Of a stretch of DNA of 64,000 nucleotides, positions 24,557 to 34,095 are shown piece by piece. The position numbers were made by a program, and so were the translations under genes. Positions within the stretch are counted from its first letter, which is position 1; each line of letters opens with the position of its first letter. The notes beneath the pieces were generated by a model. The model searched no databases, was not told the DNA's origin, and saw only the letters and a list, made by a program, of their open reading frames with translations. This stretch comes from Prinsepia uniflora (lineage: Eukaryota > Streptophyta > Magnoliopsida > Rosales > Rosaceae): assembly GCA_032719365.1 (NCBI GenBank), contig CM064861.1, positions 83,386,863-83,450,862 of the forward strand, read 5' to 3'.

Positions 24557-26135
24557 CTGGAGTAGTCACGGGGCACTGATTGAGAAGAGTCAACCTCCGT
24601 GGGGTTATTCACTCTCAGGAAGTCATATTGATTTTACCTCGGGTAGCGATCCGGGATACTGGACGCTGGTGGACCTAGAGGATTTCTCGGGATTTGAGAC
24701 CCTGAGTGGCATGCGTAGCTGTAGGACCGTGACATCATTATTAGGCATCAGGGGTGTTGGGGTTTGGTTTTACAGTGCACTATTATATTGGTTTTCCCTA
24801 TTCAGTTATTACATGATTCTGTGATTTATGTTACGGTATGATTGCTTATGTTTTATCCAATGCATGCAAGTTTTGAAAACGGAGGGGTAAAACCTTATGA
24901 TTATTATATTATTAAAATGGTTTTTTGGAAACTTATCTATTTTCGACCCACTCACACGGGTTGAAGAAATTGACCCCTCCAGGCCGTACTACTGAGGTTG
25001 AAGGGGAGGATTTGGAGTACGAGGCTTAGATTACTTCATTGTGCTCCTGTACACCCAGTTAGGTAGGTTGAGCACTGTTTTTGTAACCTGACATTGTGCT
25101 CGTATTTTGTATTCATACTATCCCTAGTCTGATGCCATTAAACTCTGAATTCGTATGTTTTAACTTTATTTATTTAATTCGAAAGACTTTAGTTTGGTTA
25201 AGAGTATTTTTTTTTGGCAAGTTTAGAATTGTTATCAGACGGAAGCGGGACACATCCCCGGGTGGTCCCAGTGAGATTGGGATGGGTCCTGTCACCTGTG
25301 CACAGTCGTCCATGTCCTCCAATCGAACCCGGTTCATACCGGTTCACTGGTTATCCGATTCGATCGGGCCGACGAGACCGGTTCTCAGCCGTTTCTAACC
25401 CGTTTTTAACCCCGTTTATTCCAATCTCTTCGTCTCAACATGTTTAATCAGCCTACGTGATCAAAATTGTTAAAAACTATCTATGTTTACTTGTTGGATT
25501 GTTGAAAAGAGAACCCAGAATTTTCGTCGTCCAATTCTCATGATTCCGGCCACCGTTGGCCGTGTTTCCAAGTCCAGCAACCACCTTTCGACCTCCAGAA
25601 CATCATCCAATGAACCAAATCAATCAACAGCCCAAAAATGATGATCTACCGTTTTTCGAACCAAAATAGGTTCTCAGGAAAAATCTTACCTCGGCGTCGC
25701 GAGCACCACCGTGGCCACCCTTAGGACCGTCCAAGTCCCCTCTTCAATGTTTGCTCATGGCCTAACCTCATAAGGTGAAGTTTGATGGTGTTTTGTATGG
25801 GTTGGGTTCACGGGTCCTCACTTGAACACACGATCACTCTGTTTTTCTTCCCAAACTGTGCATCATTTTGAACAAATGTGAGGCGGTGACACAGGCTTCC
25901 ACAGCCTTCTAGAGAAGGACAGGTGTCCTAATCCAAATGGGCACGCTTCCCAATGCAAAGGAAAAGACCAAAATACCTTTTGCACCAAATTACCAAAATG
26001 CCCCTATAACTTTTGAGCTTCATAACTTTCTCGTCGGTTGTCGGAATCGGATGTGCCGCCTGTTTACAGACTCTTGACGTCCCGACCTATGTCACAGTCA
26101 TCGGTTAAAGTCCGGTTGACTGCCCGAGCCAAAAG

Positions 26136-29100
26136 TGGCAGGACCCGTCCCAACTAGACTTTGATAACCGTGCCCAGTCCTGCTCTCGTCTGGCAAGTCA
26201 ACTGAAGTCCCGAAACTACCCTTCAGTACCTATCAGACCAGGGATAACTGCACTGATTTCCGTTCATGCCTCCGCCTCTCGATCAGCCCCGAACGTCGTG
26301 CCACGACTTGGAGGATCATCAAAAACAAAGGTGTGTGTGGACAAAAATAATATCATTTAAAAATACGTTTCGAAACACATCATTTACCCTCCAGTTTATC
26401 AAACCATGCATACAGAGGAAAAAACATATGAATAACAGCCACCGGCTTTTCAGCCAAATCACATAACAAGTCAAATTCCGGCTCTCAGGACAAAACATAG
26501 GTGACTACGCCCAAACTACGCATTAAATTAAACATGTAATTCGAGTGTTATACAATTTAAACCCTTTTTGTGTAGATGTAGTATTGATAAATAGGGATCG
26601 TTCTTAACCGGGGAAATTAGGGACATTAATAATGTGTTAGTGGGAGATGAATAAAAGAATAATGAATTAAAGAATTAAATAATCAAAGAATCAATAAATT
26701 AAAGAATTAACAACTTAAAGAATTAATTACTTAAAGAATAAAAAAAGAATAGAGAATTAAAGAATTAAAGAATTAACTAATCAAAGAATCAATAAATTAA
26801 AGAGTAAAGGAATAAAAGAATAAAGAAATGAAAGAATCAAAGACTAATAAACTAAAAGTATGAAAGAATAAAAGAATTAAAGAATAAAGAATAAAAAGGG
26901 GGGTTTTGAAAAGGTTTGTGATCATGTAAATAAGTAAAAGCATAGATAAACTAATTTTACTTCTATTCTAATTCATGTACAAGTGATCTTCTTAAAACAC
27001 AAATCTTACCAACATTCTAATAATTGCAAATATTAAATCAATCACGAAATTTTACCTTAATCGTCTTAATTACCTTCATACATTTTTCAATACTATAAAT
27101 GCACCGACAGCGGACAACACTTACAATATGATTCACCTTTTGTTTTTGACTGAATGCGCCGACAGCGATCAACATTAAGTCTCTTCAATTCTACTTTAAA
27201 TGCACCGACAGCGGATAAAACACTTAACATTGAATTGAAGTATGAAGCACTAAAATGTATAAAATAACTAAAATTCATAAAGTAAGACACATGGAGATTG
27301 CATCTAACACTTACAAATATTAGTAAGAAAAACCTCACATATATTGAACTAGAATCAAGACCAATAACAAAAATGAGAGTTTGAGTAAATGGAGAGTAAT
27401 TGTTACACTTTCAAGATGGATGAAAACAATGAATTGTTATTCATACGATTCTCTGACAGCGGACGGAACCTTATGAAGATGGAGGAAATAACCTTGGGAA
27501 ATATGGACTCAAAACTCTAAACTTTGTATTGGAGATACTTTGCCAAAGTTTCTCTCAAAGAAGGCTCAAATGTGTGCCTCAAAGAAGGTGTGTTTCAACA
27601 AGTGAATTGAAACCCTATTTATAGGTGGAGAAAGCTACCAAAAATAATATAAAAATACAATAAAAAATGTGGAATAATGGAATGATGAGTAATAAAGATT
27701 TGTGATGATGTTTAGAGGTGGTTTGAGTTGTAAAGTTGTAAAATTGGGTTGGAAAGTGGCTTGGAAAGTGGCTGGAAATTGAGTGGAATCTGCTGGAAAA
27801 TAGGGCAGGAATTTTCGGTGGCTGGCTGCTGAATTGGGAAGCTGGCGCTCGGCAGGAGGCTGCTGAAATGGAGTGCAAGACTTCGGCAGGCTCTCGCTGA
27901 GGAGAAAGCCTGCAGTCGGGACACGCGCGCCGAAGTACTGGACGGGGCGTCGGTAGGCGCGCTCCGAAGCTCTCTGCAGGGCTGAAACCAGATGGGCTGA
28001 CGCGCTGGGCCGGCGGCTTGCTTCTAGGCCGCACGGGCTGGGCTGGCGGGCCGGGCTGCACGGGCCGGATTGGGCTGAGGCGCTGGGCCGATTTTTCTTC
28101 TTCTTTTTTTCTGTTGGGCTGCGTGATCTCAGAAATGGGTTGGGCTGCAGAAAACATTAAGTAATTAATTAATTTAATTAATAACTAAATTAATTAATTC
28201 ACCGAATTTCGTCCATATTTTATTCGTTATCATTCCGATTGAAACGATTCTTTCGCCAAAATGCTCCAAATTACAACCTTTGTTTTTCTAAACATAAAAA
28301 TCACAAAATAATTTATTTTATCAATTTATTTAATATTTTAATATTAAAAGTCAAGTATAAGGGTATAAAATAATATAAAATAATGCTTATTTAACGTCCT
28401 ATCAATAGGAAAACATAATCACCTGGCCACACAGACTAGAACCCGTACTCCATACCAGTACGCAGTCCCAATCAACATCAATCAGCACTACTCACAAGTG
28501 CACAATCAATCAATCAATCAATTCGCACTATTCACAAGTGCACAAACAATCACGTAATCACATATGCACTATACGTAGGCCAATATCCAGCCACACTCTC
28601 GGGATCAGACACCTCTGGGCTCAACCCTCGGGCTCAGTCACATCTAGGCGAACACATCCCCAGGTTCAGACACATCCGAGTGGTACATCCAGGCTCAGTC
28701 GCATCAGAGAAGCTAGCTTATCATAACAACTCACAATCATACCATCATATCCCCCAAGCTCTGGTTGACTAGGTAATCCCCTAGCTCCGACCGTCTGGGT
28801 ATTCATAATCACAAACACAATGAAAACCATCCCGGGATTACATCCCAAAACATTTCAATCAAATCCATGACTTCAAACTAAGTCAAAATCATTCTCAACC
28901 GGGTCTCAAGCCCCAAATATCCTTGTTACACGTAAATCCGTAAAATCTCATTTGAAAATATTAAAATAATCCAGAAATCATCCTTAACTCATCAATTAAG
29001 TCAAAATATCCATTTTGAAATCATTTTGACTCCGGGCTTAGCCCAAAATATCATTTGCACATTTTCTCGTAAAACGTGCCCGAAATACCGATTAAAATAA

Positions 29101-30637
29101 TCATTAAATCACAATTAATCATACCGCATCATCAGGACATCATTGCAATTCAGATCATGCAATCAATCATGTAAAACATTTAACTATGCCTGCATAACGG
29201 TTTATAAAACAAACGTCCACTCACACACCGTCCAACCCGCTCGCTTTCCGAGCTGCACGTGTTTCCGTAATTTTCAGAAATCCCGAATCCTGTCAAACAA
29301 CATCATTATGGGTCACTAATGAATCCAATAATAGCATATTAATTTCCCACAATTTTCTGGGAATTAAATATTAATTTAAAACATAACATAATCCTTCGGA
29401 CGCTCGAAACATTATCGAGACGGTGTCCGATCGACTCTAAACCAACGCCAAAATGTTCGTTACATCGATTACATGAAAAAGTATGTTGAACACTTCCCCA
29501 GAAAGTCAGCCACGCACCCTCACGCGCCGATTACACTGGGTGAGCGTGGACTCACGCACTGATAAACAGTACCCCATACTGTTCATCGTCCCAACCCGAA
29601 AGCCTGGTAAACGGGTCTTCAACCCGCGGTGCAATCCGATCCGTTCTCAATCAATTCGACCCCAATTTCTTCATTTCTTTCACTTATTTTCAACTAATCA
29701 AGCAAAATTAAGGATCTGTATACTCAATTTCATGAATTTAGTCCTCAAATCATTCGACTCAAAGGGCATACCCGACGGGTTCTAAATCGGGTTTCACCCA
29801 ATTTCAAGCTGTTTCATTAAATTAATTACACAAGAAGGATCGTATATCCATTCTAAACATGAATTCAAGTTCAATTTGAGTTCATCTTACCTTTAATTTG
29901 TCGAACTCATCCATGGAATTTCAGAACTGTCACCAATCGTGTTCTTGCTCATTCCTGAGTCAATTCTACTCAATTTTGAGCTGCAAACATTCCAATGGAT
30001 CCCGGAAGACTCACTTGAAGCTTAATTTGAATCATTACAGTCCCATTCTTCAATTTCTAATTTTGGACGATTAAGGCTTCCACGGGTTTGGGTCTTCGGG
30101 TTTACGGGTCTGTTTTCCTCAATTGTCCTCTCATTTTCACTCATTTTTCCTGTGGCTTTCTCTTACCGTCTCAGGTGTTATCTGTTGGCCTCCTTCACCG
30201 ATCAATTTGATCAAATTAAACAAGGGGATTTGGGCGGGTTGTTTTGTTTGTGTTAGGCATTCAAAGCCACTAAGTTTGCAAATATGGTGACAAGTGTCAC
30301 CAAGTAACCCATCCTCATCCAATTTAGCTGACTCAGCCAAAGTAACCGTTCATAATTCACCCCACTGCCCAAATTACCATTTTACCCTTCTATACACAAA
30401 TGACCAAAATGCCCATAACATTCCTCAATCCATAACTTTTCCATCCGGACTCCGATTGACGCATGCCGCCTGTTTACGGATTCAGCGTCCCGATACCTAT
30501 CCAATGATCCTTCTGAAAAGTCCAAACAAGGTCCCAATAAAAAAAGTCAACTTTCGGCCCTTATAACTAGGGGCAAAATCGTCATTTCCTTCAAATTTTC
30601 CAATTTTTTCCTTTTTTCGAATTTCTGGGTCGTTACA
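26136..30637 (-). mobile_element. LTR-X copy M4 (solo LTR, split by a second-family LTR)
   Basis: Plus-strand ends are TGGCAGGACCCGTCCC and TTTCTGGGTCGTTACA. The TSD AAAAG is perfect (26131-26135; 30638-30642), with M1 resuming as TCAACGTTTCGCC. Net length without the insert at 26502-28404 is 2594 bp. Features: first donor-like AAG|GTAAG at 29890 (minus), second donor GTGAGTGGAC at 29215-29224, a one-mismatch partner at 26333-26342, and a palindrome GGTGACAAGTGTCACC at 30286-30301. Confidence 0.9.
26502..28404. mobile_element. Solo LTR of a second family (1903 bp)
   Basis: It begins TGACTACGCCCAAAC and ends AACGTCCTATCA. The TSD ATAGG is perfect (26497-26501; 28405-28409), with the host M4 word AAAACATA repeated across. 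Inside are AAAGAATTAA-type AT repeats (26650-26900), three GCACCGACAGCGG or GCGCCGACAGCG words about 60 bp apart (27100-27210), a TATTTATAGG box at about 27613 and a GC-rich block (27840-28110). A proline-rich open frame on minus (28157-27615) has no recognisable domain. Confidence 0.85.
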
Positions 30638-30780
30638 AAAAGTCAACGTTTCGCCAATTCTTAATGGCAAAACAGTCATTTCGCACCGTCCATCCGAAAT
30701 CACTCAACTAATCACCGATTAGTCCACTAATCCTCCCTTAATTACTAATCTAATCCTGAAATTCGGGACGAGACGTTACA

Positions 30781-32460
30781 TGAGACCCAAGGAAAATGGA
30801 ATGAGATAAGTAGAGAATGAAGAAAGGGAAGGAAAGAGGAAGGAAACAGTGGGAAAATCGTGAGGAGATGGGGAGAAAATCGTGCACGAATGTAAGACCC
30901 TTGTCCTGGAGGGAACGGTGAACGATCCCACATTCCTATGATGGGGGAATGGTCTGGGAAGGGATTGGTGGCATGCCTTAAAGGTGTAGGCACACACCTA
31001 TCTAGCACGAGGCCTTTTGGGAGCTCAAGTGGCTTTGGGGGGGATTGGAACCCCAAAGTTAAGCGAGTTGAAGTTGGTGCAATTTTATGATGGGTGACCC
31101 CCTAGGAAATTGTACCGTGAGCTCCCGAAAACAAAACTGTGAGGGCAAGGGTAAGGAGGCCCAAAGTAGACAATATCGTGCTAGATGATTCGGGTCCTGA
31201 CCGAGGAGGGTCGGGTCCTGACAACAAATGCCATGAACCGTTGGCATGAAGTCGGGTTTTTGGGTTATGAGACAGGAACATTAAAGCTAAGCATTCTCGT
31301 GTGTTCGTGGAGTCCCTAAGATCCTCCTAAGCTTGAAACAATGAAATTTGGACACTACAAAAACCTCTGTAACGATGAAATGATCAGACCCTAACAACAT
31401 GTATGTTTTCTCATATTTGGATCCCATAGAACTTATCCTTGGATCGAGGTGATGCATTTCAGTTATTAGAATGTTAGAATTGGACGTGTAACGATCGAGA
31501 TACAACTAGGTCAAGGAATCGGGTCGGACGACCCGATTGTAGGAAAACGGGTCAACGACCCAAGGTTGAAGGTGACCACTGTGAAGTGCATAAAGTCCAT
31601 ACGAAGAGGCCTTTTGGCGGTGCGTGGGCGTGCATGCAATTGGGTAAATGATCAACAAGAAAAATGTCCCCATTTTTCGTTCTGAGTTTAATGGTATTAG
31701 GTTTGAGAGATTTGAATATCGTGTGAGAGAGTTATGGTTTCTTAAGGTTTATGTGTTGTTTAAACATTAATAATTAAATCTTTAAAACATTGGGGAAAAT
31801 TAATATGGTCTTAATGAAGTGCAAAGGTGGATTATGATGAGTTGCAACATGAGGAAAAAAGGATAAATGAATATAAAAGGATGAGGTTAAATGTTTGATG
31901 TCTATAAGAAGTTTGTATTAAATTGATTTGATTTAGTTATGTGGATACTGTTACTAAGTGAAGAGATGACCTTATTATGTGAGTTCTTTATAATTGATGT
32001 CAAATATATGTGATGGTGGTGTGTTGTTTCTATATATGGTGATGATATATGCTTGTTGATATTGAATACATAAGGACATACTTATGTTGATACATGTTGA
32101 TGTATAATGGTGATTACAATGAAGGAAAATGCCCAAATAACACGTCGATATTATGATGTAATTTCATTAGTATTCTCAGGAATATTAAAAATCCCCTTAA
32201 AGGTATATTATTTTTATGAAGGGTTTACGAGGAATTGTTAACGGATTATTATGTAATGGGTTATTTATATGTGTAAATTGGGAAAATAATTGGTTATTTT
32301 CATTGTTTGTAGTATAAGTATCATTATAATTGTGGTAAGAGAAAATTAAAGATGGGCACTAATAGATTAATTATTCAGCATCATTTTGATGAGGTTCCAT
32401 TTCCTTTACTTGTCTTTTGTTATTAATCATGTAATAAAATAGGAGAAAATGACCTATCAT
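30781..32460 (+). mobile_element. LTR-X copy D, right part (end not resolved)
   Basis: It resumes after M1 with a purine-rich GAGAATGAAGAAAGGGAAGG leader like that of the copy at 62012. Apart from the Cassandra LTR inserted at 30891-31223, it continues with words found mid-LTR in other copies: GGGTCAACGACCCAAGG, GGCCTTTTGGCGGTGCGTGG and a TTTAATGG..AGGTTTGAGAG block. It then fades into unassigned AT-rich DNA. No family terminus was found. Confidence 0.4.
30891..31223 (+). mobile_element. Cassandra-type solo LTR (5S rRNA-derived), copy 1
   Basis: A 333-bp unit from TGTAAGACCCTTGTCC to GGTCGGGTCCTGACA. Its core contains the 5S rRNA internal-promoter words CCCAAAGTTAAGCGAG (A-box-like) and GATGGGTGACC (C-box-like) in 5S order and spacing. 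That combination inside an LTR defines the Cassandra TRIM family. The flanks ACGAA (30886-30890) and ACAAA (31224-31228) fit a 5-bp TSD with one substitution. No second LTR or internal region follows. It is a mobile-element relic, not a ribosomal gene. Confidence 0.85.
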
Positions 32461-33016
32461 GTGAGCCTTGTACATAATGTTAAGTGAGGGAAAAGACCAA
32501 TGGTTATGTGAAAGAAAGACCTAATTCGAGAAAAATGAAGAAGGACCCCAGCCGAAGTCCTGTGCCAACACCATGTCACTATCGTGTCATTGGGCTCAGG
32601 CCATGTCACTAGCCCTATACTGTGTACTTGTCCCAGCTCATGTTCCAGCCTTTGTTCCAGTAATAGGTTGTGTTCTAGCACCGTGTTCCAATTTCCAATC
32701 CCTTGTTCCAGCTATGTTCCTCCAGCGTGTCACAAGTGACATGCTAGCGGCCTATGTTCTTGCGTGTTCCAGCGGTGTGCTGCTCTTGTGCTAGCCGTGT
32801 GCCAGTGACATGTTACTAGCACTTGGCCCAGGCCCAATTTTTTTCCCAAATGAGTTCAGCGACAAGGAGTCCTTAGAGAGTCCTTCAGCGAAAAGGACTC
32901 TAGGACACGGTTTAAGAAGTTCAGCGATAATGAAAGTTCTAAGCGGTTGCCGTGATCCTCAAGGCATATCCCTAACTTTTAGCGATAGGCTTAGGGCTCA
33001 GATTGGAGTCCTTATT
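32461..33016. other. Unassigned repeat-like DNA
   Basis: GTTCCAG, GTGTTCCA and CATGTCACTA words recur between 32570 and 32810, giving a loosely repetitive stretch without a clean period. A TCAGCGA(C/A)AAGGA word is repeated around 32860-32900. No coding domain is recognised. Confidence 0.4.
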
Positions 33017-33581
33017 TGTAAGACCCGTGTCCTGGAGGGAACGGTGAACGATCCCACATTTCTGCGAGGGGGGAATGGTGGTGTGCCTTAAAGGTGAAGA
33101 CACCCACCTATCTAGCGCGAGGCCTTTTGAGAGCTCACTAGCTTTGGATTCCTAGGGAACTCCAAAGTTAAACGAGTGGAGGCTGGTGCAATCCCATGAT
33201 GGGTGGCCCATTGGGAAATTGCACCGTGAGCTCCCGGGAACAAAACCCTACGGGCTGGGCTGGTTCGACCAGTGAGTCCAGAGGGGACAATATCGTGTTA
33301 GATAGAGTGGGCCGCTGCGCAAATCTGATCTAAACGAGGCCTTTTGGGAGCTCATTGGCTTTGGGTTCGGTTGGAACTTCAAAGTTAAGCGAGTGGGTTC
33401 GGTTGGAACTTCAAAGTTAAGCGAGTTGAGGCTGGTGCAATTCCATGATGGGTGACTTCCTGGGAAGTTACACCGTGAGCTCCCGAAAACAAAGCCATGA
33501 GGGTAAAAGCAAGGAGGCCCAAATCGGACAATATCGTGCTAGATGAGTCAGGTCCCGACCAAGGAGGGTCGGGTCCTGACA
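33017..33581 (+). mobile_element. Cassandra-type solo LTR with duplicated 5S module, copy 2
   Basis: Same termini as copy 1 (TGTAAGACCCGTGTCC ... GGTCGGGTCCTGACA) and a perfect TSD TTATT (33012-33016; 33582-33586), but 565 bp long. It carries two 5S-like modules: the first around 33120-33240 (CCAAAGTTAAACGAG, GATGGGTGGCCC) and the second around 33337-33485 (TTCAAAGTTAAGCGAG, GATGGGTGACTTCCTGGGAAG). Within the second module a segment of about 31 bp, GGGTTCGGTTGGAACTTC followed by AAAGTTAAGCGAG, occurs twice in tandem, so three A-box-like words are present. Confidence 0.9.
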
Positions 33582-33586
33582 TTATT

Positions 33587-33909
33587 CGATTAGGATCTGA
33601 GCTAGGGCTTGTTCCTTATTTAAGCCAAGATTTTTGTCATTCAAAGGGGTCGCCGTTTTTCACCCTCCTATGGTCCCAAAGTTCTATTAAACTCTAGAAT
33701 CATTTTTACTTAGTTTTAATTCAAGGTTGATACAAGGAGCTTGAAGTGGTGGCTTGATCGTGTGTGAAGTTCATCATTCAATTTCTCTGTAACTATGTAT
33801 CTTCACTTTATTCTTCTTGTTATTCATTGCATACTTTCATTATGTTGTCATTTAATTAAATTATGAGTGAGTAGTCTCTTTAAGGATTGGGGCTACTTGA
33901 AGCCCTAAC
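33587..33909. other. Unassigned spacer
   Basis: Ordinary sequence between the Cassandra LTR and the next LTR-X copy, with no ORF or motif I can assign. TTAAATTATGAGTGAGTAGTC at about 33855 resembles leader sequence common in plant retrotransposons, but nothing supports a firm call. Confidence 0.4.
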
Positions 33910-34095
33910 TGATACGACCCCACCTGCAATACACTAGAATAGTACACATGGGGCCTACTCATGTTAGTCAGCCTACACATGGGACCCCACCTGCAAACCA
34001 ACTTTTAATCACAAACCAGTTTAACCACGAATTACTAACAGGTCATAAACATATTAGTCGCCCACATCAATGCAACATAACCGAACCATATCCAC

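Larger units (their letters stand above)
11600..25294 (+). mobile_element. LTR-X copy A (solo LTR, host of Tat element and B)
   Basis: It begins TATAACGACCCG (expected TGTAACGACCCG) and ends GATTGGGATGGGTCCTGTCA. The TSD CCTGT is perfect (11595-11599; 25295-25299). Subtracting the gypsy element (13191-21344), B (21536-24556) and their duplications leaves 2510 bp. Pieces: 11600-13190, 21350-21535, 24562-25294. It has the first donor-like site GAG|GTAAG at 12403, the second at 13105 (GTGAGTGGGC), its partner CCCACTCAC at 24948-24956 and a CTCCAG acceptor-like site at 24982. No coding domain is seen. Confidence 0.9.
4592..30780 (-). mobile_element. LTR-X copy M1 (solo LTR, split by three insertions)
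   Basis: On the plus strand it begins TGAAACGCCCCATCCC and ends GACGAGACGTTACA, the family termini in reverse. Removing M2, A and M4 with their target duplications leaves about 2.5 kb, the normal size of the family. Its parts are 4592-5104, 10570-11599, 25300-26135 and 30643-30780. It keeps the donor-like site AG|GTAAG (minus, at 25689), the TTCCACTCACAG word (11243-11254) and its partner CTGTGAGTGGAC (4843-4854). The flanks are GGTGA on the left and TGAGA on the right. A lost GG at the right junction would explain the imperfect duplication, but that is inference. Confidence 0.65.

Noticed and set aside
27615..28157. 180-codon minus ORF rich in proline and serine
   Set aside because: It lies inside a bounded solo LTR, is confined to a GC-rich block, has no known domain and no homologous frame elsewhere in the window.
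31353..31366. CACTACAAAAACC as the left end of another CACTA element
   Set aside because: No facing TTGTAGTG end with a matching 3-bp duplication and no subterminal array was found, so it is probably chance or too decayed.
32573..32794. 73-codon plus ORF in the GTTCCAG-rich stretch
   Set aside because: It is composed of the repeated words themselves, has low complexity and matches no family.
30891..33581. Functional 5S rRNA genes
   Set aside because: Only internal 5S segments are present, embedded in LTRs with TG...CA ends and 5-bp duplications. The 5S ends and the tandem repeat context are missing.
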